Shown: positions 35,012-47,560, counted from the first letter of the stretch. The stretch is 64,000 bases of DNA from Scalesia atractyloides (GCA_947069175.1 CAMTDV010000022.1:36483476-36547475), one strand, 5' to 3'. Program-made: numbers and translations. Notes: generated from the letters alone by a model not told the origin.

Positions 35012-35450
35012 GGGTAAATTACACTCTTCGTCCTTTATGTTTGTCTCGGATTGCAATGGATGCTCTTTAACTTCAATAATTACAGTCACAATCCTTTATT
35101 TTTAAAACCCATCACACCCTACGTCCTTTAGCCCTAACTTGGTTAAAGATTTTAGTTAAGTATTACACGTGCCTTGCACATGAGGGCAGGTTAGTAATTT
35201 TACTAGTATATTTAAAATCCATTTAAACAAATAAACAAAACCATATATCTCAGTTCTCTCTCTCCCCCTTTCCCTCTCTCTCTCCAACCACCCCCCCCCC
35301 ACCACCACTATCAATATTTCTCTACTTATTCCTTTTCTCTTTCCTGTTCAATCACCAACAAGCTGACAAAATCATCACATAAAAATCCCTGTCATACATG
35401 CACATACCCACACTATGTGAAATCATGACCATTGGTGTACCATGTGAAAT
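35012..35450. mobile_element. Half of a long-TIR element
   Basis: GGGTAAATTACACTCTTCGTCC and the phrases that follow (TTGCAATGGATGC, CACAATCCTTTATTT, TACGTCCTTTAGCCCTAACT) are built like the arms of Mutator-like MITEs. Only one arm and the CTCTCTC/CACC-rich interior start are present; the right side is cut at about 35450 where an LTR-like sequence begins. Confidence 0.45.
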
Positions 35451-35800
35451 TGTTAGAACTAAGTTTGATATTTGCAAACATATATTGATTATCTCAATAC
35501 AATTCACAAACCAGAAAGTAATCATCAGTGATTGTTTTTAATTAATCTTAAAGGATTCAAATGTTTTACAAATCAATTAACTCTACAGACTCCCCTGAGA
35601 CGATCACGTAACAAAACAGTCCATACAAAAGAAAAGGTGATGTGTGTGATAATAGATCACTAACAGGTGGGATCTATTTATCCGCTATTGTAGTTATCCA
35701 AACATCGGTTTGGCCATACAAATGTTTGGTCTTCTTCATCAGACCTCTGACTTCATCAGTGCTTTGGTCTTCAACGGTCTTTAGCTTTTAACACATGTTC
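35451..35800 (-). mobile_element. Possible LTR remnant at the 3' side of the env-like ORF
   Basis: In minus-sense the end reads CAAACTTAGTTCTAACA and the sequence lies directly downstream of the SIRE-like ORF relic, as a 3' LTR would. The opposite end is not certain (TGTTAAAAGC near 35790 is a candidate). No second copy in the window to prove it. Confidence 0.35.
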
Positions 35801-35929
35801 TCTTCTTGAACAGTGGTTGCAAGTCTTGATCAGATGTTTGCTTTGTTCTTGAACAAATAGGTGTTCAAGATTCATTATCTTTAGGGAGAGACTGGTTCAA
35901 GCTTTTGCTTATTTCTTGGTTAGTGGATC

Positions 35930-38333
35930 ATGTTTTGGCTTTTAGATATCATCTGTCTTTTGAGATGGCTTTTGGATATCGTTTTGTCTTTTGAGATGGA
36001 TTCTTACCATTGAAGAGGCATGTCTTGCAGATGGAAGTTCAGATATGATGGCCTTAGAACTGATAGGTAAGTCTTTATAGTTAGGCTTTTTGGGAATTAA
36101 GGGATTTTTGGCTCTTAAAGCTTCTAATTTCTTGTAAGTTTCCCTGATTGTTGGCTCATCCCACCTAGCCATAGATTGCATGGTACCATATTTGGCAGTA
36201 ACCATCTCTTCCTTCTTCCTTGTGAGTTAAACTGCTTTCTGGCCAGCAAGTTTTTTCATGCAGCTAGTTGGGAAGAGTGGGTTTGATTTCTGGATTGAGC
36301 TTTAGCATCTCAATCTTGGCAATTTCTTCCAAAAGGTTTTCACAGACCAACTAGAGAGTTGAGCTTTTGAAGCTCTGTAGGGCTTATTTTTCATGATAAA
36401 ATCTATATAGTCTTCCCTTAGTTACTTTTTGAGGTTAGGGTTGCTAATTGGTCCATGATATGCCTTTTGACTAACATCTTTTGCAAAGTCTTCAAGTCTA
36501 TTCACTTTATTGAATTTGCAGACATGATTTACTGAGCCTCCTTATCACTTTTTCCCTTACTTTTGAAAGCAACTATTTTTTCAGCATGCACAAGCTTCAG
36601 CTCTAGGTACTCTTGTACATTTTTGGGCTTATGATATCCTCTAAGGGATGGAAAGGTAAGTTGGCTGATGTCAGTTGTGGAATAGAAAGATTGTATCTCT
36701 TCTGATACATTTTCTAGTTCCAATGGGTCAAGAACAATGGAGGGTCGATTTGTGGATGAATTTATGATTGAAGAAGCACCGGTTGAACCTAGGGATATCC
36801 GGGGTTATATAAGTTACAACCAGTGGGTTTCTAAATACAAGAATTTACTCTTCGCTCACTTCTCAGGGTGATCTCACTATGTCTGATATGCAAAACGAAC
36901 GACGCCGTTAGTCTCGTCACGGGGAAAAGGGTGGTTTTCTCCGTGACCACACTCCAGCGTGAGAATAAGTATTGGGTGATTACCAGTAATAAGCGAGAAT
37001 GCTTGTAAATAAATTGCAAGTGATTGCGGATGTGAATGCGTCCCTTTTACCTGGTGGTCTGATACTTATTTTATAGCCGAAAGTTAGTGGGTTCGGGAGA
37101 TGGGCTGATGGGCCCTGGGCCCGACCCAAGCGACCAGAGACATCCCTTTTGTCCCTCTACGTCAGACATAAATGTCCCCTGCAGGGGAATTAATGTCTTC
37201 TGTCAGTAGGTGTGGTCTGTCGGGGGCTGAATGGTGCCGCGTGTACAGACAATAAGGACAGACATTTCTGGCGTCAGACCTGCTACCAGCCGAAAGTGGA
37301 GAAGGTGGAACAGTCACTGGCGTAGATATGGTTGGTGTACAGTCTAGTGTCTATGTCACTGTTCATTCGACACTGTCAGACGTAACCCCTGCCGAGCCAC
37401 CATTCGTCACAGTTCTGCCACTCTGTACCCTTGAGTATGGTCAACACCTCTTAGTGCTTACCCCTTCTGCGAGGCTGTCATTATTTTCCCGCCAGCGCAG
37501 AGTAGCAGGGATAAATCCTTTTGTCTACAAGACTATGAGGTGCTCTCATGTTTGTCTTGTCCTTGCAAGGTTTTAGGATTTACGACTAGAGGGTTGTATG
37601 CTCCGCGCAGGGTCTAGTAGCCTGCGTGTGTAAGTCTAGCTTGCCGTTGTGCCCAGTACACAAGGCTCGTTGTGTGACTTGTTGGTGTTGGTCTAATTTA
37701 CCGTTGCGCTGAGTGCGCAACGTTCATTGTGTGACCATTTGGTGTTGGTCTAATTAACCATTGCGCTGAGTGCGTAAGGTTCATTGTGTGACCATTTGGT
37801 GTTAAGGAAAACGCACCATTGCACATTGCATGCAAGGTTATTCTTGTTATTTCGCTGTTGAGGGTATGGTCCATTGCGTAGGCGCAAGGTTTTTGGGACC
37901 ATACCCCTCCAATGATAGTGAGAGTTGTGGTTTTGGTGGTGGATGGTTGTGGTGTAGTAGTTTGATTGTGGTTTTGATAGGAGATGCATCAGGAGTTTTT
38001 TCATCATCATATGTGACAACAAATTCAGTTCTTCTGGTTCTAGTTTGAGGTGTGGATGTTTTTTGTGGTGGTTGAGGAGGTAGTGATGTTGGTTTCTTTT
38101 AAGAAGTCCTTTTGGGGACTTATGTGTTGAAACCTCTATTGTCACTTTTGTAGTGACAACATGTGTTTTAACAGTGGAAGCAGTGGTTTGAGTAGTTGAG
38201 GTGGGAACAATGCTTTGAATGGTGAAAGGTGTAGCAATGGTTTTTGGATAGTGGTGTAGCAGTGGTTTTTAGATAGGTGCAACAGTGCTTTGAGTAACCT
38301 CTGTTGGAACCTCTATTGAAGAACCCTGGTTAT
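35930..38333 (-). pseudogene. Second env-like ORF relic (SIRE-type copia), split by a solo LTR
   Basis: Minus-strand counterpart of 1129-4020. 37912-38333 holds the Thr/Val/Pro-rich start. 36529-36768 holds LELENVSEEIQSFYSTTDIS then LTFPSLRGYHKPKNVQEYLE, matching the plus copy's DFPSLFGYRKPRNLDEYLKL. 35942-36205 holds MVTAKYGTMQSMARWDEPTI and YKKLEALRAKNPLIPKKPNY, matching ARWSESRVEDIYRKLEELRK. Several frameshifts. The solo LTR 36769-37911 lies inside with a perfect ATGAT duplication. The upstream side is cut at 38333 by an Athila-like LTR. As with the first copy, the SIRE assignment is from recalled resemblance. Confidence 0.55.
36769..37911 (-). mobile_element. Solo LTR, family S, copy 2
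   Basis: 1,143 bp; in plus coordinates from TGAAGAAGCACCGG to CATACCCCTCCA, flanked on both sides by ATGAT (36764-36768 and 37912-37916). Inverted homologue of 11552-12848. TATA box sense TATAAAATAAG at 37065-37075. The 57-bp repeat array (37650-37805) has about three units against six in copy 1, which explains the length difference. Confidence 0.95.
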
Positions 38334-40319
38334 TGATGTGTGAATAGTGTACATATTAATTTCGAAACTAGTTTATAAATGGAATCGCTACTAAACCACA
38401 CACAATCGACAAGTGCACCGGTCGTAGTATAGTGTAGATGGCAAGACCGGATATCAATCCGTGAACACTATGGGCGAAATTTCAATACCCAACCTCTATA
38501 AAAAACCTAGCTAATTTTAATTGGAAATTTTGTGAATCTCTAATAACCTAATTGATTTATAAAGCAGTAAATGGGAATTTCACACAGACAACTCAAGACA
38601 GAAAATTGAACGCAACGAGCAGGCGCACTCGGGAAGTGGAATGTAGGAACAAATATGATGAGAAGGATAGGCGTCGAATTACTAGGCTCATGCAATACTA
38701 CTCTGACTACGGATAATGACTGAATACCCTAATCTACCCGATGAACCTCCTGAAAGAAATGATAAACCGTGCAAGAAAGTGGGCGAAATGCGAAGTGCTA
38801 ATATGGACTGGCTCGAGTTATCGATACCAAGTCCGTCAAATATCAAATACATGACAACCAATGTGTCACAATCCTCAATTCGGGACGCAGAAGAAACCTC
38901 GAAGATTGAAATCCTAGGAAACCTTAGATGCGAAGAAATACACGGTTCCGAGCTATCGGTCACCCAATTTACCCAACAACGACTAGCTAATAACCTAGCA
39001 AACCTAATTCACCTCTCGAATCACTAGGTAAGGATATATGTGTCAATTAATTGATTTTAATTATTGATTAACTTGAATTATTTCTAATGTCAGGATCTAA
39101 ATCGAAAACCTAAAATTCGCGATTAAAATTAGTTTCTAAGTCTAGGTGATATTTCTATATGCCTAAACCATTGAATTCAACAATCAATAATCAATGTAAT
39201 AATTTATACATGCAATATCAAGATCAACTTCAAAGTAACTTCATGTATCACATAAAACAGTAAAAACCGAGTCAAAATAACATCACAACGTCTAGATCAT
39301 CTTAACCTAAGTAGTTTAGAAGTTTAGCTACTTATAGTTTGCAGCAAAACAAAAGCACAACTAAAAATAGGTTCGTAAAGAAAAAAAAAAAATAAGATAG
39401 TCTGCTAGCTTAAAATAATTGACCTGTGTGTCTGCTAGCTTAAAATAATTGACCTGTGTGTCTGTTAGCTTATTAATTATATCGACTTTGTGACCTGCTA
39501 GCCTGCTTGCTTCTTTTTCTTTTACGAATTGCCGTAGCAATTGAGGTGCATGAATGGTTGCTTATTTTTTTCTTTTTGTTCTGATCGAACTCCAAATCGT
39601 CCCTTGAATATCTTCTGCCGTCCAAATTTCGTACAGCCCTCGTTGGTTCAATAATATCCCCTCCACAGCAACCAATGATATCTTCTGTATTATGCTCCCG
39701 CTCAGCCTTCTCTAAGATCGACATAGGCCTCCTATAAAGTGTTAGCCCAAGTGGTCTACTTGCTCATGCGAGTATCATGATGGGCCAAGCCCAAGTGGTC
39801 AACTGACTTCCTTATGCGATGGTGGCTTGCACATGTAGTTTATTGAATAGATTAAGGGCAACATCGTAATTTCACGCTTAATAAAAACCCTGCACATCAT
39901 GACGTCCCTGCCGCCTTTTCTTTATTTGTAGTCAAAGTTCACCGTATATGTAATCATGCAGCATTCTTTTGAGCTTCCAAAATAATAAATCTATCTACAG
40001 TTCATGCCATGCTAAAGAATTAAAGTTAATATTTCATTGTAATTGTTTTAATGTTTTAATACACCCAACGGAAAGTTAACAATTAGAGATCTATTTTTTT
40101 CTTTTTGTTTGAATCTGCATCAACTAAACAAAAATTCATACTATAAACAATTAATATGAGATTTGGCCGTATAGTAACCCACTCTAGCTCGTTTTCACTT
40201 AAAATAATCAAACTTTAGACATGAACTAGTTATGCGTAGAATTTGATAAAAACGGCCACAAAGCTACTTAAAAGAGTAAGAATATTTATATAAATACAAG
40301 TATAATTTAGAGCACATCA
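38334..40319 (-). mobile_element. Athila-like LTR of an older element (Athila II)
   Basis: Begins TGATGTGT and ends AGCACATCA (inverted ends TGATGTG). It is directly followed by AATATCCCCACACTTG (40320-40335), the reverse of a purine tract very like that of the complete Athila element at 42339 (sense AGGTGTGGGGATATA). So this is the 3' LTR of a minus-strand Athila-like element whose interior starts at 40320. About 1,986 bp. It cuts the SIRE-like relic at 38333. An ORF at 38716-39027 and one at 39473-39724 (minus) have no recognised family. Confidence 0.65.
39401..39472. repeat. 30-bp tandem repeat, 2.4 units
   Basis: TCTGCTAGCTTAAAATAATT-GACCTGTGTG at 39401 and 39431, then a partial third unit at 39461 with GTTAGCTT. 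Confidence 0.95.
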
Positions 40320-40575
40320 AATATCCCCACACTTGACCTTTTACTTGTATCTAAGCAAAATTTTCAACAAAGCACTTAACAAAAACGACAACATTAAAAG
40401 CAAGCTACGAAATCCAAAAGAACAGCGGTTTCCCAAGACTTACATCGTTTAAAAGGCTAACTAGTCAAGATGATGCAATTTTAAAAACAGGTAATACCTA
40501 ATCAAGTTTCACTTACCTTCAAACAACCGACTATGCAATGCCAGCACCCCTCACACTATCACCCATCTCTCGGTT

Positions 40576-40610
<35 letters not shown>
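40320..40610 (-). mobile_element. Internal piece of Athila II and TA microsatellite
   Basis: Noncoding 3' internal sequence of the older element, with purine tract at 40320-40335 and an (AT)n tract at 40574-40610 that was the target of the next insertion. The continuation is expected from 53936. Confidence 0.5.
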
Positions 40611-40611
<1 letters not shown>

Positions 40612-42338
40612 GATGTTTTAAAAGTAGTTAATTAAAAACTATTTAAAATTACCCTAATTCTAGACTCAAATTAAACTCTAGACTTCTAAATTTTACTAAA
40701 CTACTAACCAGCAAGTGGACCGAGCAAGTGGACCGATCAATTGTAGAATAGTTTAAGTAAGTACGGATTATTGAACCCACGAGACTCTCTAATTACAATG
40801 ACGACTCAATCTAGACTCAATTAACACACTTATTTATACATTTTTTTGGGGGGGGGGGGGGTTTCTAAATTCTAAATTATTAATTAAACTAAGATTACCT
40901 AATTAAAGCGAATTAATCTTTGAACTTTTGAGGTTAGAAATTAATTCAAGAAATGCAAACCGGCTACCTGGTTTGGATTTTATATTACTACTTATTTGGT
41001 TTTGTAATTAATTAATTATGTTAAATGATAAACCAGGATCTTAAGATACTAAACTCTAAGGTATACCGAACAGGACCCCCGACCCTTCTCGGGAAGACAC
41101 CTATGATAACCTAAAAGTAGTTTGAGTTTACCGGTTTTAAAGACTTCCTTTCGGTTATCTATTATTTAGTAAAGTGTCTATTTTAGTTAAATACTTCTCA
41201 ATAATTAACCTAGACCAACAATAACTCTTAGTTTAGTTTAACCGACTCGATTCATGGCAAGTAAATTAGACTCGGGGATTTCTCAAAACCTGAATCTAAC
41301 AATTTACCTAATCAATTCAGCTAACAAATTACTATTTCTCAATAGTTAATTTAGGTATAATGTTAAGAACTAATCATATATTTTACTTAGTTATCTTTTC
41401 GATTTATTGGCCAATTTGACCGAATGATTACCGAACCCGTTAAGACCTGAAAATCAACACAGACCTATTCTATGGAAGACAGCCAACAAGATTTATGTAA
41501 AACAACTAATAAATCAAAAACCAATTCAAATCATACAAATACACTAAACTAAATAGTTAAAGTTGTTTACTTTACTAAAACGATCATTCAAACATAATCA
41601 AATTAACACAAGTTCCAAACTTTCATAAATCATAAATCATAAATCCAAACCTAGGCAGTAAAACAAATCTAGCCAAGTAACATAGTTTTAAAAACAATCA
41701 AAACAAAGTTAATAGAAGAATTCATCAAAGTGAAAACAAAGGAAACTAAAAGCATTAAGATTGTTCAATAAAACCATGTTTGAATTAGCCTCCAAGCTCT
41801 CGGTTCACCTTGATGATTCCAACAGCTTAGACTCATCTTATTCAGCCTCCAAGATCCAGAATTTTAGCTTCTCAAGTTCCAAGTTCGTCCAAGATGTTGC
41901 AATCATAATCAAACTCAAACTTATAAACTCATCTTTCCCTCATCTGTTAGCTTTACGAAACTTTCTGGATATATCACCCTCTCGCTGGCTGCGAGAGGGT
42001 TTAGTATCTCGGTTGCGCTCGCGACCGAGTAACAATTCTCCGGTTGAGTTTAGGCCTCTCGCTTGGCGCGAGAGGCATGTAGTGGCGCGGTCGCGGGCCG
42101 CCAGAGGATGTTTTCCTCCGTTTTTCGATTCGTTTCCTCTCTCGGGTTCCAACTACGATCCGACTTGGTTCCAATTATCATTTCAGCTCATTTTTATCCT
42201 TTCGGCCACTTTCACGAACCAAGACCTGCAAAAACTTATTTGGATCAAAAGTAGATATATTCTTTACAAACCGAAATGAAAACTAACTAAAACTCTACAA
42301 ACTATACACGATAAATGAATGTATTATTCAATACATCA
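40611..42338 (-). repeat. 3' LTR of Athila I
   Basis: 1,728 bp, direct repeat of 52238-53935. It has a duplicated CAAGTGGACCGA phrase (40712-40738) and a 14-base G run (about 40848-40861). Three CpG hairpins at 41977-41999, 42008-42029 and 42054-42075. Confidence 0.95.
41977..42102. repeat. Three CpG hairpins in the 3' LTR
   Basis: CCCTCTCGC...GCGAGAGGG, CTCGGT...ACCGAG and GCCTCTCGC...GCGAGAGGC follow each other within 100 bp, then GCGGTCGCGGGCCGC. The same three are in the 5' LTR at 53574-53674 with changed loop and stem bases. Confidence 0.9.
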
Positions 42339-42353
42339 TATATCCCCACACCT
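42339..42353 (-). other. Polypurine tract of Athila I
   Basis: Sense AGGTGTGGGGATATA immediately before the 3' LTR. Confidence 0.85.
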
Positions 42354-43700
42354 GCTCTTTTTCGTCATCGAAAAAGAATTGTGCACAAACGGAATCATAA
42401 TCAAATAGTTATTCGATTTCAAAAATCAAGATTATTTTTATGAAGGTTAGAGTTTATATTAACCGCGATTGCAAATATTCATGTCCCCTTAAACTCAAAA
42501 CTCGGTTCAAAATCCTCATCATGTGAATTTAGTTTAAGTTCGGTCAATCTACCTAAGGTCTCACGCTAGAATCCATAGTACACCTAATCCCACCTCAAGC
42601 TTTTGGAACAAAAGGAATGAATTATTCAACCCATTTCCTAACCGTTTTATACCAAAATATAAAGAATTTAAAGCTAAGTAATTTTTTTTCTTTTTTTTTT
42701 CCTTTTCTGAGCATTTGATTTCTTTTTACATATCTAACCTAGAGGCTGTCTCAACCAGAGTCACCATCCCCGAGAACGACAACGTGGGCTTCGATTCTTA
42801 AGATTTCAACTTATCCTAGAGGGATTCTCGATCAGAGTCACCTTCCCCAAGGGAGATTCCATAGGCCTCGTCTACTTTTTAATCAAACTCAATTTTCTTA
42901 TTTTTTCTTTCTATTTACATGATCAAAAATTCTAAAGTATAACGACATTCCTTATACTATTTTCGGCAGTTTCAATTTCCTATTTTTCCTAGATGAGTAC
43001 CCACTAGTAGACCGACAATTAAGTTATATTAATCTCAAAGAAACTAAGAACCGAATCGAGCCTACTCACACATCCCAAATTAGACATAAACTCAACCTTT
43101 TATTTCTCATATTATCATTATTTGAAAACCGAATAAAAACTCCATTTTTCTATCATCTTCCGTTTATATTTTTATGCAAACTCCTTTTTCAAAAGACATT
43201 TTCTAATTTTTAATTTTTTTTCAACACAAATTAAAACCAAATTAAAACTAAACAAACTAAACTACTCTACGACTCCCATCCCCACACTTAAATATTGCAT
43301 TGTCCCTAATGCAAGAATGAGAAAACTCACTACTAAACAATAAGATGACGGACAAAAAATAAATAAATAAAAACTAAACAAGTGAAACGACTTAGCTGAT
43401 AATGCAAGACTGTTAATGTGCCAGTCAATCCACTCATGCCCTCCAATCCGAACACGCTCAGCAAACAACTCTTAAATCTCTCACGCGAACGAAAGCAACA
43501 TATAAATATCGACCTATCAACCAACATAACAACTTCCAAACATAATAGAACCAGTAAATAAATAAATTGTTTCAAGAAGTTAACCACCATAGTACCCAAC
43601 CAACCCACAAATCCCAACAAGTAAAGTGTTTAAAGTACAGACCAACAATAGATGATAACAACATAAAAGGAAAATAAACAGTAATAAGGATCTCCTGCTG
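42354..43700 (-). other. 3' untranslated part of Athila I
   Basis: Noncoding, AT-rich, between the env-like ORF and the 3' LTR. Contains a pair of related phrases (CAACCAGAGTCACCATCCCC near 42753 and GATCAGAGTCACCTTCCCC near 42831). Confidence 0.6.
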
Positions 43701-43701
43701 C

Positions 43702-45161
43702 TTAATCATCCTCTTTCGACTCCTCAGATGCCTCGAACACTTGATATGGCTGAACATCCTCCATTCCGCTGAATTGACTAGGACCCGGCTGACTTCTCTG
43801 CTGGAAATAGGATAGCACTCCCATGTGCAAAATTTCCATCATATAGCGCATCCCATCCTCTAGCCTTCTCTGACATTCCTCATGCATCCTCCTACTTTCC
43901 ATCATAACTTGGCGCACTCCACCAAACTGCTGGTCTACATATCCTCGTAAATCACCGAACCCGGTCTCCATCCTGTCATACAAAGAATCCAATGTAAGTG
44001 GGTCAGGACGGGGCTCCCGAAGAGGATACTGTCTTCCCGGCAGCTCCTGACGTGTCACCGATCTCTGATATCGAGTAGGAACGCCAGCCTGCAAGATGAT
44101 GCAGCTTCAAACCCGGAGGCGCTGAACTTGAGGACCCTGTCTGACCGGCTCCCAGCTCACATGCTCTTGTGAAGTCAAAATACCGGCAGCCTGAAGGTCA
44201 CTATACTCATAAAGCAGGGGACGACCCTCTCTCATCCTGTCCTGTCCTGGGGGTACCTGTCAAACACCCCAAGACTTTCTACCAAACATGTAATCAAGGC
44301 CCACAATACACCCTAGCTCCTGGGCCTCCCCTCTACAATCGATTCATCGGCCACGCAAAAATAGTTTCCAAATTCGCCGGTCTTCTCTTCACCATACACA
44401 TTAAGCAAAACAAACTCACCTGATTCACTTTATTATCCCCCTGCCCTCGCCCAACTAATGTGGCAGCCAGAATTTTGTGAATGAACCGGTAGACCGGATC
44501 AATGATGTCACTCGCCACCATATTGTTAGAATACGATGCAGTAGAGATGGTACCCCAGAATCGGGCTAGCTCGTTTGTTTGAACACTGTGTGGGTGCCTT
44601 CTTTTAAAACCCCCTGTAAACTGGTGAAAAACTCCCGCGACTAAACCTCTTCCATTGTGTAGATCTGAGTGGCTATAGCAAACTGTGGGACTGTCATTTC
44701 GTATACATGCATCCCCAAGGCAAACGAAATAGCATCACTCTCAGCAAACTTCGCCTGCTGATATTCGAAAGTGGAGTGAAATTCAAGAGTAATTTCCCTA
44801 TATTGTCTTGCACAACAGTCCATACTCTTCTGAATTTATCTCCCAGCAATTGCTCAATCCTGCCCCGTTGACCCAGGTGATCAAGCATCCCCCAATCAAT
44901 CCTTCTGTACGGCAGTAAATCACATGTAATCAAGGTGGACAGTCTCTCATACTCGTGAGAATCTAGCTCGAACTGCAGCAAAGAGCTATCTACTAATCGT
45001 GTGCTCTACCCATGGGGAATACCGTCCCCCCTATATCTAATGCTCCGTCTCATCCCAAAATTCGGAGGCAGCGGTTGTGTCTTAGCCGGGTCACCCCTTT
45101 GTCGAGGTGTAGGCCCTCTCCTCTTCCTACCTGCTCTACTCGAACTGCCTTCTCCACACAT
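43702..45161 (-). pseudogene. Athila I env-like ORF (plant-mobile-domain type)
   Basis: Starts at ATG 45161: MCGEGSSSRAGRKRRGPTPR..., basic, with a stop after 50 codons and the same frame continuing. LLPYRRIDWGMLDHLGQRGR then IEQLLGDKFRRVWTVVQDN (about 44820-44925) is the typical start of the globular domain. TVPQFAIATQIYTMEEV (44641-44700) and SDIIDPVYRFIHKILAATLV (44400-44520) follow. The tail 43702-44094 has DSLYDRMETGFGDLRGYVDQ, a coiled-coil-like helix, and an acidic end. This position after pol and this domain sequence fit the Athila third ORF, often called env-like; its function is not established. Frameshifts at about 44820, 44640 and 44330. Confidence 0.75.
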
Positions 45162-46538
45162 CTGCAAAAATCATTTAATTCACAAGCAAAACAAGTAGAG
45201 CATTAGAAAGAAACAACCGTGTGTGAGCAATGACCGTATAGCATTACGTTCGCGGTCATAGTCAGGAAAATAAACACTTCACTGAATATTATTAGATATA
45301 TTTTTGGGTGTAAGCAGCATTATTAATTAATTAGACTGAATCTCGCCTGAATGGAGATTGAGTATGGGCGAGAGATCCTATATGCATGAATGCCTAAATA
45401 TTGCCAACCCGAATCCCAAAATATATCCACAACAATACGACTACCCCCTTCCGGCACTTTAATTGTCCACAATTAAAACCGGGGTGCCAGAAAGTATCCA
45501 ACATTGAGTTAAAAGCTAAAGGTATGAACTTTATAAACAAAGCAAAAAACCGGGTTTGAAATTCTATTAAAAATATGAGTTTTATACCAATAGTTACTAA
45601 CCCGAATCCCCACACTCAATGTTGAACCAATACCAAACCACAATACCCACAAAGTATACCCAGTTTACACCCAATCTTCCTAGACAGACTGGTTCAGCCC
45701 AACAATCAAAGCTCAACCCAACCCAAGTGCACCCCAAACCCTCAAATAACTAACATGCAACCTAAAAGGGACCAAACACTAAAATACGTTCAGCAACTAA
45801 GTAAAATATGAAGATTAAAGCATAAGATTTGCAAGAAAACATACCAACTGCCGATCCACAAGAAAAATTAAGCAAAAAGGAGATAAGTTGCAAAAACTCG
45901 TGAGTAGCTCGTTTGAAGGTGAAAGACACAAACTTGCACTTAAAAATGGGTTATAGTTGATGTGGGAGAGTAATGGAAGAAGGTTTTGGTGAATGTGGGT
46001 AAAAATAGGTGGATTTTGATGGAGAAAGGTAAAGGAGCCGTATGTTAAAGTGGGAAGAAATGTGGTTGAAAATGATGATTTGGGGATTTAGGGTTTTGAA
46101 CTGCTGTTGGGGTCTGTCGCGGGACGCATGAGAGGGTATGAAACCTCTCGCGGGCCACGACCGAATAATGGTTTCCAGATTCAAAAGGGTCTCGCGGGCT
46201 GCGACCGAGTTGTGTCAAGGTTCTCGCGGTCCGCGAGAGGAGTGTTTTCACAGAAAGTTTTTAAGTTTTGCCAGTGTTTTGCCTTAGAAAAATTTTGGTT
46301 TACTTTGTGAACTTAGTGAGACACCCCTTGTTCATCCGGTTACTAGAAAAACTTACCTGAAAATTCAAAACCATCATTGATGGTGGCCTCATGCTGGCGA
46401 TATAACCTACAAAACAGCTAAACGACACACAAACACACAAAACACAAACTACGAAAACAAGAATTAGCACTATAAAACATGAAATGCAAACAATTACCAA
46501 GATGTACAAACTCTACACTTGAGCTCACACTCAAGATC
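45162..46538 (-). other. Athila I spacer between pol and env-like ORF
   Basis: Noncoding. Holds a second CpG-hairpin block at 46112-46240 and AT-rich sequence otherwise. Confidence 0.6.
46112..46240. repeat. Internal CpG-hairpin block of Athila I
   Basis: In plus sense: GTCGCGGGACGC, CCTCTCGCGGGCCACGACCG, GTCTCGCGGGCTGCGACCGA and TTCTCGCGG-T-CCGCGAGAGG. The words match those in the LTR hairpins although the surroundings differ. Confidence 0.85.
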
Positions 46539-47560
46539 CTATGCAGTATGAGGCGGAACTTCGAGAGGAGTTTCCTCCATCTCGGTGGAATCGAGTAGTC
46601 CTCCTTCATAATGTTTTAATCTATGACCATTGACCTTCCAAGTACCTCCATCAGCTTCATCTTTCAACTCTATCATCCCATATGGAAATACCTCATTCAC
46701 CACATACGGACCCGTCCACTTGGACTTCAGCTTCCCGGCGAATAATTTCAATCTCAAATTGTATAGAAGCACTCTATCACCAATCTTGAACTCCTTTACT
46801 CCCCTCAACCTCCTATCATGCACAACCTTGGTTTTCTCTTTAATACTCCATGAACGCTCATAGGCTGCATCTCGAAGCTCCTCTAACTCATGAATTTGGA
46901 AATATCGTTTCCTAGCAGCTTCGGTGAGGTCCAAAGTCACAGTTTTTAGGGCCCACAATGCTCGGTGCTCGAGTTCAACCGGAAGATAGCAACCTTACCA
47001 TAGACAATCATGAAGGGTGTGGTACCTAAAGGTGTCTTATAGGCGGTTATAAACGCCCATAACGCATCGTCTAGCTTATCGGACCAATCCTTCCTACTTT
47101 TACCCACCGTCTTCTCTAAGATCCGCTTTACACCTCGGTTTGCATTCTGCACCTTGCCGTTTGTTTGGGGATGATAAGCGGTGGAGAAGCAATGCGTGAC
47201 AATGTAGCGCGCTAATGCCTTTTCCATGACGGCATTGTAGAAATGAGTGCCACGGTCACTAATGATGGCTCGTGGGGTACCAAAGCGAGTGAACAACTTC
47301 TTTAGAAATCTCACCACCACTCGGGCGTCATTGGTGGGTAAAGCTTGAGCTTCAACCCACTTAGAAACATAATCAATCGCCACGAGGATGTACCGATTCC
47401 CGCTAGAGACGGGAAATGGTCCCATGAAGTCGATTCCCCACACAGAAAAGACTTCAAGAATTTGGATCGGGTGTTAGGGCATCTCGTCCTTGGATGAGGT
47501 GTTGCCGGTGCGCTGGCAACGATCACATGTCCGAACAAACTCTAAGGCATCCTTAACTAC
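46539..47560 (-). pseudogene. Athila I integrase
   Basis: Catalytic core 46946-47443: MWGIDFMGPFPVSSGNRYIL, YVSKWVEAQALPTNDARVVV, FGTPRAIISDRGTHFYNAVM, STAYHPQTNGKVQNANRGVK. The two Asp (DFMGP, SDRGTHF) are present, but the expected Glu in NGQ-E-SNR is Gln (NGKVQNANR), so the DDE triad is broken. The C-terminal part (46539-46958) has WSIKEKTKVVHDRRL, FKIGDRVLLYN and KWTGPYVVNEVFPYGMIELK. A frameshift separates the two near 46950. The zinc-finger part is at 47470-47680, degraded. Confidence 0.9.

Noticed and set aside
38716..39027. 103-codon plus-strand ORF MTEYPNLPDEPPERN...
   Set aside because: Lies within an Athila-like LTR; no family recognised and no promoter or partner exon seen. Kept as a curiosity only.
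41761..42279. 172-codon plus-strand ORF
   Set aside because: Lies entirely in the Athila LTR, antisense, and is broken in the other LTR copy.
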